NCBI GenBank assembly: GCA_041494885.1
Contig: JBGQBO010000013.1
Location: forward strand, 1 to 64,000
From: JAIQFV01 sp041494885
GTDB lineage: Bacteria; Acidobacteriota; Terriglobia; JAIQFV01
Reading direction: 5' to 3'
Length of the DNA: 64,000 bases
Of the stretch, positions 1-9,240 are shown one piece after another. The notes below the pieces were generated by a model. That model was not told the origin of the DNA and made no database searches. It saw nothing but the letters and a program-made list of their open reading frames with translations. A program made the position numbers and the translations under genes. Each line of letters opens with the position of its first letter. The stretch's first letter is position 1.

Positions 1-784
1 CCCATAATTTGCTTCAGTGATACGGTTGGTAGATAGACTAATATTCGGTTTCTGGACCTTCATGAATTCTGTACTCGAATCGCCTGAATTTCGGTTCCCA
101 TAGGCATCATACCCGTAGGTCTGACTCCATCCCGAGCTCTCGCTGATTCCCGTCAGCCGATTCAGAGGATCGTAGGCATAAGTCTGTGTCAGATCCAATC
201 CTGTTGGTCCGGAAATGGTGATCCTCTGACTCAGCACATTCCCACTGTTCGTATTCAGTCCATAGTCATAGAACAACTTCAGCGTGCTCGAATCGGTCCC
301 GCTCGTCCCCAGCCCAATCTCGTATGGCTGGAGTCGACTGTTGTACTTTGCGTGCTCCCACGACGAATAAAAAGGGGTCAGGCCTGGACATAGGACAGAG
401 GGGTCAGTCGAGATAAGCAGGTTGCTCAAGAGAGAAGCATTTCGCTTCGTGGACTGGCAGCGAGCGAGTGTATAATTCATGAGCGAATCCACAAGGTAAA
501 CGCGTTCGCGTCATTCCCCCTCCATCCTTTCCCCGTGATTGGAACTTCTGTAGCGAGGCCGTTGCGTGTTCAATGGGAAGGCTGGTGGCACAAGCCCAGG
601 CCCACTTTGTCCTATGTCCAGGCCTGACCCCTTTTACTGGTTTGCGACTGCACGTTCCCATTGTTGTTGCTTGTCCCGTAAGCGTAACTCAAACTCACCA
701 GTGTTCCCACACTGATCGAGGTCGGCTGCAAGCGGTTATTGTAAGCGGTGGATTCGGTCAGCAGATTTCCCAGTGAAAATTCTC
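1..784 (-). pseudogene. RHS/YD-repeat protein remnant, interrupted and truncated
   Basis: Translating the minus strand gives two stretches of RHS/YD-repeat protein. About 781-636 encodes a repeat with TESTAYNNRLQP and NNNGNVQSQT; about 369-1 encodes a second with YNSRLQPYEIG, NTNSGNVLSQ, YAYDPLNRLTGI and YGYDAYGNR, and runs off the left edge. RHS proteins are large secreted or surface shells that carry polymorphic toxins at their C-terminus. Just upstream of the first stretch there is an in-frame stop and no start codon, and the two stretches are separated by a 266 bp palindromic element. I read this as a 5'-truncated remnant with an insertion; the left part could still be the body of a gene beyond the edge. 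Confidence 0.75.
370..635. mobile_element. 266 bp element with perfect 28 bp inverted ends, inserted in RHS remnant
   Basis: Positions 370-397 and 608-635 are perfect inverted repeats of 28 bp; the left arm begins AAAAGGGGTCAGGCCTGGAC. The interior holds no convincing gene. It sits exactly between two RHS repeat stretches. The GGGGTCAGG-type end resembles the palindromic REP or MITE sequences mobilised by REP-associated tyrosine transposases; that assignment is inference, because no transposase with these ends is present here. Confidence 0.7.
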
Positions 785-814
785 ACGTAGCAGTGCGGTA
801 CCATCTGCGGCCCT

Positions 815-1804
815 CTATTTGCTACAATTGTCCAATAACAATTTGTTCCCGCGCGAAAAGAGAAGTCGTCCATTGTTAAACACGGCTGCCCATGTACAGT
901 TTATTGGAACAGATTGAATCTTCCTTTTGAGCGTATCGTAAAGCCACACACAACCCCTCACAGGAGTTGCTGTAATAAGTAAATGACTATTTCGATTCCC
1001 TTGAACTCGGGTGACTGGGAACTGCGGATCAATGACTTTGCTGTCTCTCTTTCCCACAATTTGTTCCAACAAATAACGATTACCTTTGCGCTCGATGAAA
1101 AATGCTCCATCGGCATTCCCGGCCAAAGAAAGTGAGTCCGTGGTTACTGTAGAAACACTACCGGTATCCACATCGAATGACTTAACTGGTCGTGTATCAT
1201 CAGCATCAAACGTCCGTGCATACAAAATGTGCGCATCTTTCGCAAAAAAAAGATCAAAGGCACGTATATCACCTGAGTAACGTGCCTCCAATTTCCAGCG
1301 TCTTATCTCCCTCTTTGATGCAATGTCGATCACCACCAAACAAAAACTGTCAGCTTTTGGATCTTCGCCGAGATCCCAGAAGGCCAAAAACTTCCCGTCT
1401 GCTGAAAGCGCTAATCCAGCGTTAACACAATTCGATATTTGGTACGGAACACCGTTTAATGGCCAGTAGTAAATACCTTGGTTTTTTCCCAAGAATAAGC
1501 CGCGACCATCAAGGCTCCAAACTAAGGCCTCGGGATTTGTCCTTTCCATATTGGGTAATTTTACAATCCTCGGTTTACTCGTTCCTGACGGCATAATCAC
1601 GAAAGGAGTACCTGATGTAATCTCTTCCGCTGGCGTGATTAAATATCCAGCAACATTCTCACCCTTGGGAGCCGTCGAGAGCAATTGAATAACTCCTCGC
1701 CCTGGTACAATTATGCTACGCTGAATCTCAGTCGACTGGGCCGCCGAGGCTGAAGCGACCAATATAAAAACAATTGATGTTATGCGATTTGAAAATGAAC
1801 ACAT
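815..1804 (-). CDS. secreted protein of unknown function, possible beta-propeller
   Basis: The 329-residue protein begins with a clear signal peptide (hydrophobic core ITSIVFILVASASA, likely cleavage near AAQS). The rest has repeated blade-like stretches such as ALVWSLDGRGLFLG and LALSADGKFLAFWD, which resemble TolB/WD40-type propeller strands, so a beta-propeller is plausible but not proven. It starts 2 bases after the stop of the RHS-tip gene and is therefore probably co-transcribed with it. That position is where an immunity or accessory gene would lie in a polymorphic toxin locus, but a periplasmic propeller is not a usual immunity protein. No specific function is recognised. Confidence 0.6.
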   Translation of the reverse strand: MCSFSNRITSIVFILVASASAAQSTEIQRSIIVPGRGVIQLLSTAPKGENVAGYLITPAEEITSGTPFVIMPSGTSKPRIVKLPNMERTNPEALVWSLDGRGLFLGKNQGIYYWPLNGVPYQISNCVNAGLALSADGKFLAFWDLGEDPKADSFCLVVIDIASKREIRRWKLEARYSGDIRAFDLFFAKDAHILYARTFDADDTRPVKSFDVDTGSVSTVTTDSLSLAGNADGAFFIERKGNRYLLEQIVGKRDSKVIDPQFPVTRVQGNRNSHLLITATPVRGCVWLYDTLKRKIQSVPINCTWAAVFNNGRLLFSRGNKLLLDNCSK

Positions 1805-1806
1805 AT

Positions 1807-2394
1807 TTATCTCTTTTCTTTCTTTCGCGGTGGGTCTACATGTATGTGGTTTCGATGCTGCCGCTGCAATGCGACAGCTTTTTCCCTTTGCTTTTCGGTT
1901 AGTCGCGGTATTGGCTTACCATCTTTACTGAGCCTTGAAGGGCCATAGTTTTCATGAGCTTTTTGTTTATCCAATGAAGCTTGAAATTTATCGACCTTTT
2001 TCATTAAAGTTTGGTCTTTATTGTAATTAATAACACGCTGCCCATCCATTACATTTATGTCAGCAGACGTTCCTTTCTGCCCTGGACGGTCATAATGGTT
2101 TGAAGAATCAGAATGCTGTCCGTCTCCGGGATAGCCTTCCTGTGTTGAAGATACTCCGATACTACCAACACCAGCATCAGTAGCTGCCATTTCAACTACT
2201 GCCTTAGTTTCTGGTTGCATCGGCGGATCACCTGGTTGATAAGAAATTTTTATTTCTGTGCCGATCTGTTGGGGAGCCGACGAGAAAAATATACTAGTTA
2301 CCCAAATGCTAAATTTAACACTCAATTCTACAACATCGTTAAAATCGTGCCCATCAGGGTCCACATACCTCAGGGGATAAATGAATGGGGTCAA
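1807..2394 (-). CDS. orphan RHS C-terminal tip with M15-like metallopeptidase pattern
   Basis: The 195-residue product starts with IYPLRYVDPDGHD at residues 5-17, matching the NPLRYVDPDG signature that joins an RHS shell to its variable tip. The start codon and first residues come from the end of an inserted repeat, so this is a tip cut from its shell. Downstream lies a pattern of H100, KGTSADIN with D112, and HRNHIHVDPP with H183/H185. This H...D...HxH arrangement recalls D,D-peptidase/M15-type zinc enzymes, suggesting a peptidoglycan-cleaving toxin; this is inference from motif spacing. No RHS core is found directly upstream. Whether the tip is expressed is unknown. Confidence 0.55.
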   Translation of the reverse strand: MTPFIYPLRYVDPDGHDFNDVVELSVKFSIWVTSIFFSSAPQQIGTEIKISYQPGDPPMQPETKAVVEMAATDAGVGSIGVSSTQEGYPGDGQHSDSSNHYDRPGQKGTSADINVMDGQRVINYNKDQTLMKKVDKFQASLDKQKAHENYGPSRLSKDGKPIPRLTEKQREKAVALQRQHRNHIHVDPPRKKEKR

Positions 2395-2602
2395 GTCTTT
2401 CCAATCTCCATTTCAACGCTACGATATACTTGGAGCATGTCACCGTCTCCGGCGCCATCCGTCGGTTCGAAGAAAAAATGGAGACAGACCAGCACTTAGC
2501 CGACATCTTCCAGAACGCCCAATCTCAAATGGAGATTGGAAAGACTTGACCCCATTCATTTAATCCAAATGGAGATTGGAAAGACGCGACCCCATTCATT
2601 TA
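2378..2602. repeat. palindromic element with 36 bp inverted arms and a duplicated arm
   Basis: Positions 2378-2413 and 2527-2562 are perfect inverted repeats of 36 bp containing ATGGGGTCAAGTCTTTCC. A third copy of the right arm follows in direct orientation at 2567-2602, 40 bp later, with TT changed to CG. The left end abuts the RHS tip coding sequence. The layout resembles REP/BIME-like elements of the GGGGTCAAG type; no transposase is encoded. Confidence 0.7.
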
Positions 2603-3205
2603 TACGCTTGCAGCATGGGTGGGGGTGAAGCTCGTTCCCGGCCCAAAGAGAATGGCTCCCATGGTGTCCTAGCGGATCAAAATTCTGGGGTATTGACAGG
2701 AGGCAGGAGCTCTTTAGGCGTCCGATGGTCACGGCCCCTGTTGGAACCCAGTTTGATATTGCTTCACCTGCAGGAAAGAGGTATGCTTACGCTCCTCATT
2801 TAGCCGGCTGATTTGTTGTCCTTCATAAGCCCCCAGGCAGTTGAGCACTAATATCCGATTGAGCGTTCGTGGCAGAGTGCGATTTTGGATTAAGTTGTCG
2901 ATACTGTCGGCCGATTTCTCTTCATTTGATTTTCCATGTTCATGACTGAAGGGGTCAGGAGGGGGTTCTTTTTCTGACTGCTCCGACAGTGATTCTAGTC
3001 TCCTCGCGCATGCGATCGTGTCATGGGGGGGACCCTCTGTTATAAGAGGCGTAGTGGAACTTCACTTCGGGAGGACGTTCCGAAGGGAGAGAAATCTCTT
3101 GCGCCTGCTCGCGTCACGTCATTCGGATCGGGAGTCTGGCATTCCAACGAATTACCTATTCAACTTAACAGATGGTTCCGTTTCGATAATCCTGGGAGGA
3201 GATTC
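2603..3205. other. intergenic region upstream of the TonB-dependent receptor
   Basis: No convincing gene was found on either strand in this 600 bp. Around 2948 there is a single GGGGTCAGGAGGGGG stretch resembling one arm of the GGGGTCAGG-type repeats. An open frame continues upstream of the receptor start to 3023, but its translation has no signal peptide or family resemblance, so I treat 3023-3205 as untranslated leader. Confidence 0.5.
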
Positions 3206-6200
3206 ATGATTAGGAAGATCATGTTCCTTTTGACTGCCACATTGATGCTTTTAGCGCCCACCCTGTCTTTACGGGCGCAGGCTGCAGCTTCATCAGCGGA
3301 TTTGACCGGCACGGTGTTGGATTCTTCGAAAGCCGTCATACCGGGAGCAACGGTCACCGCCACCAACACGGCGACCCAATTGACGCGGTCGGCGGTGTGC
3401 AACCCGTCCGGTGAGTATCGTCTCTCTCTGCTACCGCCCGGCAGCTACGATGTGAAGGTAGAGGCAGCCGGTTTTACCACCGGAGTGAAGAAGGGGATCG
3501 TGCTGACAGTGGGACAAGTGGCGGTGATGGGATTTGAGCTGACTGTAGGGGCCCAGACCACCGAGGTCGTGGTGAGCGGGGAAGCCCCCATCGTCGAAAC
3601 GGAACGTTCGGCACAATCCGCCACGATCACGCAAACACCCATTGCCAATCTGCCGATTAATGGGCGAAATTTTCTTGATTTTACTTTGCTGACCCCAGGC
3701 GTGGTGGAAGCCAATCCCACCATCAATACCCTTCAGCAGATTCCCAACTCGGGCCTCTCCTTCGGCGGACAAAACGCACGCTCTAACAGTGTGGCCGTCG
3801 ACGGCGTCAGTTTCATTGACGATGCGTCCAATGGGGTTCGACCGACCGTCAGTCAGGAGGCCGTGCAGGAGTTCCAGATCAACCGAAGTGGCTACAACGC
3901 GGAATTCGGCGGAGGGTCTTCAGGGTCCGTCAATATCATCACCAAATCCGGGACCAACGAACTGCACGGAAATGTTTTTGAATTTTTCCGCCACGAGAAG
4001 TTAGACGCGCGGAATCCATTGGATTTCAGCGAACGGACCACGGGAACCCGCTCTCCCTTCAAGCGCAATCAGCCGGGTTTCACCCTGGGAGGGCCGATCA
4101 AGAAGGACCGGACCTTCTTTTTTATGTCGTATGAGGCTTTGATTCAACGGGAATCCTCTTTTGTCACCGCGTTCCCGGACGTTTCTGCCTTGCAACCCAC
4201 GTCCACTCAGACCGCGCTGGCCGGTTTTCTGGCCCACCTTCCCCCTTCGGCGCAAACCGCGCAGCTCATCGGCCTGGGACAAATTCTCCCCTTGCTCCTC
4301 TCAACCGGGCCCACACCTCCGCCTCAGTTTCTGGCGACCCTTCCGCCCTTTGCGCAGCAACTCGCCACCGTAAGCGGAAATACCTTCAACATGCTAAAGA
4401 GCGCCGACGGGCGCGTGCCTTTCAGGAATACCAATAACAATGCCTCCCTCCGGCTCGATCACCAGTTCAACGCCAAGGATCAACTATTCGGCCGGTTCAG
4501 CTTCTTTAACGGATACACCTTCGGGACACGCGTGGGCGGTCTGGACACCCTGACTCACGGCACGACCGTCAAAGAGCAACAGGAGGATCTAATCCTCACG
4601 GAGAGTCACATCTTCAATGACCGGGTGATTAACGAACTGCGTTTCCAGTTTGCCCGGCACGTGTTCGATCTCAATACGATTGATCCATTTGGTCCCGCCA
4701 TCTTCATTAACGGAATTGCCAACTTCGGACGTGATTTCAACAATCCGACGCTTCGCACCGGCAAGAGGTGGCAGTGGGGCGACAACATCAGTTACACTCA
4801 CGGCAAACACGCCTTCAAGTTTGGGGGCGAGGTCAACTATCTCCCGTTCAATAATTCGACCGTTGCCATCTTCCTGGGGGGAGAGGCAGTTTTCACGAAC
4901 CAGATTCCACTGTTCTTCCCGTTGGCGGGAGGACTCGGCTTACCCACCGCGGCTGCGTTGAACCAGTTCCTGATCACCACTCCAGGGTCTCCGTTCAGTT
5001 CGTTTACCGTAGTTCCTGGAATTGGGCCGATCTCCAACGTGCTGTTGGCTCCGCTCACTTCCTTACAGGCATTCAATGCCGGGATCCCCGCCTTCTTTGA
5101 CCAGGGTTTTGGCAACCCGGTCACCAGTCAGGCGAATACTCAGTTGGACGGGTATGTGCAGGACAGTTGGAAGGTGACCCCCAGGCTTCAATTGAATTAC
5201 GGGTTCCGATACTTCGCGGAGCTGCAACCGTCTCCTCTGCACCGCGACCTTAATAATTTTGCGCCACGATTCGGTTTTGCATACGACCCGTTTGGAAGCG
5301 GCAAGACGGTGATCCGGGGCGGCTATGGAATTTTCTACTCGCCGCTTTATCAGTCGGTGGCTTTCGCGTCCCGCGTCCTGGGGGGACGCCAAATTCAAAA
5401 CATTCTCCGCCTGTTCAACCCGGCGACTCCCACCACGGATGCCTCTGCCATCTGGCATTACATTTATGCCAACACCCTGGGGCGTCGCACCATCACGGCC
5501 CAGGAAATGCAATCGCTTTTCGGATTGACCGCCGGTCCGCCCACCCTGACGACCCAGGAAGTGGATCCCAATGTCGTGAATACGTACGTCCAGCAGGCGA
5601 GTTTTGGAATCGACCACGAGATCGGGAAGGACTGGTCTCTCTCCGTCGATTACATGTGGAATAAGGGCAGCAAGGTGATTCGCAACATCGACCGCAATTT
5701 ACGCGCGACGGGATCTGTTCCCGGGATCGGAGCGATCTTCCAGGGGACCAATTCGGATGGGACTTCGAACGGCAACTTCCCGGGATTTGTGGCCCGATTT
5801 TCCATCGAGACCAGCGCCTCCTCCTCCTATAACGGGATGTCGTTTGCCCTGAATAAGCGCATGAGTCACCATTACCAGTTATCCCTGGCTTACACGCTGA
5901 GCAAGGCCATCGATGATTCGACGGATCTCAACCAGGACCTGGCCCCGTTCGATTCCAACAATCTCCACAATGAGAAAGCGTTGTCGTCCTTCGATGTCCG
6001 GCAGCGATTCGTCGTCAGCGCGGTGATGGAGACCCCCTGGAAATCGGGGAGCGGAAATTCGGCGTGGCAGCGTGTTCTGGCGGACTTCACGGTAGCCCCG
6101 ATAGTGACTGCGCGCAGCGGGTTTCCGTTCAATCTCCTGGCGGGTGTCGACTTGAACAACGATTTGACCACCAATACCGATCGCCCCCCGTTTGTCGGCC

Positions 6201-6466
6201 GCAACACGGGATTGGGACCCGGCTTCGTTGCGTTTGATATGCGCATCAGCAAACGCTTCCGGTTCGGTGAATCGAAGAGTCTGGATTTCATCTGGGAGGG
6301 ATTCAATCTTTTGAACCGGACCAATTTCAAGAACATGAATAACATTGTCGGAATCAATCCCACGCGCCGGGATGGCGATCCCACCCTGCCGCCTTCTTCA
6401 CCGTTCGCGTTCACGCAGGCGTATGATCCGCGCCAGCTGCAATTCGCGATCAAGATTAATTTCTAG
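3206..6466 (+). CDS. TonB-dependent receptor, Oar-like, with carboxypeptidase regulatory-like domain
   Basis: This 1086-residue outer-membrane protein opens with a signal peptide (MIRKIMFLLTATLMLLAP, cleavage near LRAQA). A carboxypeptidase-regulatory-like Ig-type domain covers about residues 28-110 (GTVLDSSKAVIPGATVT, SGEYRLSLLPPGSYDV). A plug region with NLPINGRNFLDF and TLLTPGV follows, then a long beta-barrel ending in aromatic FAIKINF, as expected for Bam-dependent insertion. This architecture is expanded in Acidobacteriota and Myxococcota (Oar) and is thought to import polymers or act in adhesion; the substrate is unknown. The start at 3206 follows GGGAGGAG at 3194-3201 and is preferred over the longer frame because it places the signal peptide at the N-terminus. 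Confidence 0.9.
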   Translation: MIRKIMFLLTATLMLLAPTLSLRAQAAASSADLTGTVLDSSKAVIPGATVTATNTATQLTRSAVCNPSGEYRLSLLPPGSYDVKVEAAGFTTGVKKGIVLTVGQVAVMGFELTVGAQTTEVVVSGEAPIVETERSAQSATITQTPIANLPINGRNFLDFTLLTPGVVEANPTINTLQQIPNSGLSFGGQNARSNSVAVDGVSFIDDASNGVRPTVSQEAVQEFQINRSGYNAEFGGGSSGSVNIITKSGTNELHGNVFEFFRHEKLDARNPLDFSERTTGTRSPFKRNQPGFTLGGPIKKDRTFFFMSYEALIQRESSFVTAFPDVSALQPTSTQTALAGFLAHLPPSAQTAQLIGLGQILPLLLSTGPTPPPQFLATLPPFAQQLATVSGNTFNMLKSADGRVPFRNTNNNASLRLDHQFNAKDQLFGRFSFFNGYTFGTRVGGLDTLTHGTTVKEQQEDLILTESHIFNDRVINELRFQFARHVFDLNTIDPFGPAIFINGIANFGRDFNNPTLRTGKRWQWGDNISYTHGKHAFKFGGEVNYLPFNNSTVAIFLGGEAVFTNQIPLFFPLAGGLGLPTAAALNQFLITTPGSPFSSFTVVPGIGPISNVLLAPLTSLQAFNAGIPAFFDQGFGNPVTSQANTQLDGYVQDSWKVTPRLQLNYGFRYFAELQPSPLHRDLNNFAPRFGFAYDPFGSGKTVIRGGYGIFYSPLYQSVAFASRVLGGRQIQNILRLFNPATPTTDASAIWHYIYANTLGRRTITAQEMQSLFGLTAGPPTLTTQEVDPNVVNTYVQQASFGIDHEIGKDWSLSVDYMWNKGSKVIRNIDRNLRATGSVPGIGAIFQGTNSDGTSNGNFPGFVARFSIETSASSSYNGMSFALNKRMSHHYQLSLAYTLSKAIDDSTDLNQDLAPFDSNNLHNEKALSSFDVRQRFVVSAVMETPWKSGSGNSAWQRVLADFTVAPIVTARSGFPFNLLAGVDLNNDLTTNTDRPPFVGRNTGLGPGFVAFDMRISKRFRFGESKSLDFIWEGFNLLNRTNFKNMNNIVGINPTRRDGDPTLPPSSPFAFTQAYDPRQLQFAIKINF

Positions 6467-6472
6467 GGGGGT

Positions 6473-6611
6473 ATTAGGAAACCAGGAAGGCAGGAGGAAT
6501 CAAGCGGATCTTTGGAGACAGTCTCTTCCCACATGAGCATGAGCCAGGAGGCGGCACGCGGGCCTGTTGGAATCTGCAGCCTTGGATCTCCTGCTCTCCT
6601 GGTTTCCTAAT
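6473..6611. terminator. long inverted repeat between convergent genes
   Basis: Positions 6473-6496 (beginning ATTAGGAAACCAGGA) and 6588-6611 (ending TCCTGGTTTCCTAAT) pair almost perfectly across a loop of about 90 bases. The repeat lies between the stop of the receptor gene and the stop of the convergent ugd gene, so it may act as a bidirectional terminator. It could equally be another palindromic element. Confidence 0.5.
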
Positions 6612-6613
6612 CG

Positions 6614-7972
6614 CTATGTAGCACTTCCGTCCGCTTTCGGCGTGGTTGGACTCCCACCCCTCCCGACACTGGTGTAAGTGAATCCCAGCTTGACCACCTG
6701 CGCCGGATCCAGGAGGTTTCGCCCGTCAAAAATGACCGGGGATTTCATCTGGTTCTTCAGGAAATTTAAGTCGGGCTGCCGGAATTCGTTCCACTCCGTT
6801 GCGATGACCAGCGCATCCACGCCCATGGCGGCCTCATGGGGTGAGCGCGCATACTCAATCCGGTCGCCCAGCCGGCGTCGGCCCGTTTCGGTGGCCTCCG
6901 GATCGTAAGCGATGATTTGCGCCCCCCGCTCCAGGAGAAACTCGATGACGTGCACCGCCGGTGATTCCCGGATATCGTCCGTATTGGCTTTGAAGGCGAG
7001 TCCCCACACCGCAAGTCTTCGGCCCTTCAAGTCCTTTCCAAAATAATCCTCGATCTTCTGACAAAACTTCAGGCGATGTTTGCGATTGGCTTCATCCGCC
7101 GTCACCATCAGGGTCAAGGGGGCCTTCCAGGCCTGGCTGGTTTGGATCATGGCACGCACATCCTTGGGAAAACAGGAACCTCCATACCCCAGTCCGGGAT
7201 AGAGGAACTGGCGGCCGATGCGCGGGTCGGCGCCCAGCGCGAGACGCACCTCATCGACATTGGCGGACACAGCATCGCACAGGGCGGCAATCTCGTTGAT
7301 ATACGAAACGCGCATGGCGAGGTAGCAGTTGGCGGCATACTTGGTGAGTTCTGAACTGCGCTCGTCCATCACGTAGATGGGATTGCCGGCGTGGACGAAG
7401 GGTCCATACAGCTCTTTGAGCAGTTCGATGACCCACCCCGCGCGCGAGCCGATCACGACCCGGGAGGGGCGAAGAAAATCTTCCACCGCAAATCCTTCAC
7501 GCAGGAATTCGGGATTCGAAGCCACTTCAATCTCGGTCTTGGGGGCCCTTTGCCGAACCAGATCACGGATGCGTTCCGAGGTCCCCACGGGGACCGTGCT
7601 CTTGGTGACGATCAAATACTCACCGCCCTTCGGCGCCCCGGCAAGGAGTTGGCCGATCTGGTCACTGACCGACAGGACCTGACTGAGATCTGCTTCGCTG
7701 TTTTCGCCCTCCGGGGTGGGGAGACACAGGAAATACACGTTCGACCCCTTGACCCCTTCTTCGAGCGAGGTGGTGAACTGGATGCGTCCGTCACGCATCA
7801 CGCGGCTGAAGAGGAAATCGAGCCGCTGTTCGTAGATGGTGAGCTGTCCCGACTTGAGCATCTCGATTTTTTTCGGATCGATGTCCACGCAGGTGACCTG
7901 ATTTCCCACGTGTGCAAAACACACGGCACTGACTAGACCGACATAGCCTGTCCCGATGACCGTTAATTTCAC
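6614..7972 (-). CDS. ugd: UDP-glucose 6-dehydrogenase
   Basis: The 452-residue enzyme oxidises UDP-glucose to UDP-glucuronate with two NAD+, supplying precursors for capsule, exopolysaccharide or lipid A sugars. The N-terminal Rossmann motif is VIGTGYVGLVSAVCFA, and the catalytic cysteine lies in GYGGSCFPKDVRAM. Length and domain order (NAD-binding, central helix, UDP-binding C-domain) are normal. I place the start at a GTG (7972) preceded by GGGAGGGAG five bases upstream. A longer frame to 8116 exists but precedes the Rossmann fold with unrelated sequence. No other polysaccharide genes flank it. Confidence 0.93.
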   Translation of the reverse strand: MKLTVIGTGYVGLVSAVCFAHVGNQVTCVDIDPKKIEMLKSGQLTIYEQRLDFLFSRVMRDGRIQFTTSLEEGVKGSNVYFLCLPTPEGENSEADLSQVLSVSDQIGQLLAGAPKGGEYLIVTKSTVPVGTSERIRDLVRQRAPKTEIEVASNPEFLREGFAVEDFLRPSRVVIGSRAGWVIELLKELYGPFVHAGNPIYVMDERSSELTKYAANCYLAMRVSYINEIAALCDAVSANVDEVRLALGADPRIGRQFLYPGLGYGGSCFPKDVRAMIQTSQAWKAPLTLMVTADEANRKHRLKFCQKIEDYFGKDLKGRRLAVWGLAFKANTDDIRESPAVHVIEFLLERGAQIIAYDPEATETGRRRLGDRIEYARSPHEAAMGVDALVIATEWNEFRQPDLNFLKNQMKSPVIFDGRNLLDPAQVVKLGFTYTSVGRGGSPTTPKADGSAT

Positions 7973-8118
7973 TGGAGTCTCCCTCCCTGAATTGTCCTCG
8001 TACTTATCATACTCGTCCCGGATTTTCAATCTCGGGATGCGGAACGGCACTCTCACTCTATTGATGATGATCAGATATTGTGACCGCCGTCGTCCCATGA
8101 ATGTTGAGTTGCGCACGA

Positions 8119-8218
8119 TTTGGTAGCCGTGATCCGCTTGCTTTTTGGCGGATCACGGGCTTTTGCGACCGGCACGGAAAAGCCCGCGATCCCAAAAAAC
8201 GGGATCACGGCTACCAAA
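8119..8218. repeat. 100 bp near-perfect palindrome (GGTAGCCGTGATCC family)
   Basis: Positions 8119-8135 (TTTGGTAGCCGTGATCC) and 8202-8218 are perfect inverted repeats, and the inner sequence pairs again (GGGCTTTT with AAAAGCCC). The whole unit can fold into one long hairpin, as in REP/BIME elements. It is the main content of the 508 bp gap 7973-8480 between the divergently oriented ugd and P-loop genes; the remainder shows no clear gene or promoter. Confidence 0.65.
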
Positions 8219-8480
8219 GCGTGCCTCTTCGTGAGATGCTGTCATCCGCCACTATTTTCTAGCATCGCCAGGAATTCAGGGCGCCTTGCATTGGAGGGTG
8301 AAAAAACGTATGATGCCGGTGAGTTGATCGTGAAGGGTGTTGGAGTGCGGGTGCCCCGCTTCAAATGACCCTCTCTTCCCAAGAGTTCGCCAGAAAAGAG
8401 ACGGGTGGGCCTGATGAAGAGACCCTGTTGTCAGACGGAATCCCTCAATAAACCTTAGATCACCAGCGAGTCCGGACCCC

Positions 8481-9062
8481 ATGAAACTTGCCTTGATTGG
8501 AACTCACGGTGTTGGAAAGACCACGCTTGCCTTTGAGATTTGCGCCCAGTTGAAGATCGCCGGCCACAGCGTAGAACTGGTGACTGAGATTGCGAGAAGA
8601 TCCCCCTTTCCAGTCAACGAGAGCACCACGCTCGAGTCACAGCTCTGGATCCTGCATCAACAGATCGCGACCGAGCTGGAGATGGTGCCCCGCGCTCAAT
8701 ACGTCGTCTGTGACCGCGCCGTGATCGACAACTATGCGTATCTGTCCAACAAGTTCGATCGCCAGCCCTACCTCGAACCCATGCTCGCCCAATGGATGAG
8801 GAGCTACGATCTGCTTATCCACATCCCGCTTCGCGAGGAGAAGATCACGGCGGACGGGTTCCGCTCTGAGAATGTGGAGTTCCAGAGAACGATCGACGGT
8901 CGCGTCCGCACTTTGATCCGCACCTCGCCGTTTGCCGAGAACATCATTGAAGTCGTCCACCTGGATGCTGAGGCGATCGGCCGCGAGCATTACGCCGAGT
9001 ATGTTGTCAAAGAGGTATTGCCCCGCCGCAATCCCTACCTGCCACAAGGCCTCCCGGTTTGA
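8481..9062 (+). CDS. P-loop ATPase/kinase-like protein (AAA_28, NadR-kinase-like)
   Basis: The 193-residue protein carries a Walker A motif at residues 7-15 (GTHGVGKTT) and a downstream YVVCDRAVIDNYAYL segment with the DR pair typical of the NadR-type/AAA_28 nucleoside-kinase-like family. Such proteins phosphorylate small nucleotides or cofactors, or have unknown substrates. No DNA-binding or adenylyltransferase domain is fused. It stands alone, 221 bp upstream of the PaaX-like gene, and no functional link is evident. The start is the ATG at 8481; no strong ribosome-binding site is visible. Confidence 0.7.
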   Translation: MKLALIGTHGVGKTTLAFEICAQLKIAGHSVELVTEIARRSPFPVNESTTLESQLWILHQQIATELEMVPRAQYVVCDRAVIDNYAYLSNKFDRQPYLEPMLAQWMRSYDLLIHIPLREEKITADGFRSENVEFQRTIDGRVRTLIRTSPFAENIIEVVHLDAEAIGREHYAEYVVKEVLPRRNPYLPQGLPV

Positions 9063-9240
9063 TCCTGGCCTTTGAAGGAAAGGGAAAGGCGTCACGCCGG
9101 GTGGTCCAATTCCGCTATCAACCCAGGGAACCGTCTCGCTTTCCTAAGTGCCCCGAGCTCCTTCACTCAGGCCCATCATCCCTCTCGATGAGCAGGATGC
9201 ATTTTCCTGCTTGACTCAGGAAAGCGAGGATGATAAGGTT

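Noticed and set aside
404..776. Short frames (85 and 67 codons) within and beside the 266 bp element
   Set aside because: They cross the inverted repeat ends and the RHS remnant, and lack ribosome-binding sites or similarity.
3023..3205. 61-codon N-terminal extension of the TonB-dependent receptor
   Set aside because: It would bury the signal peptide; the ATG at 3206 has a good ribosome-binding site and fits secretion.
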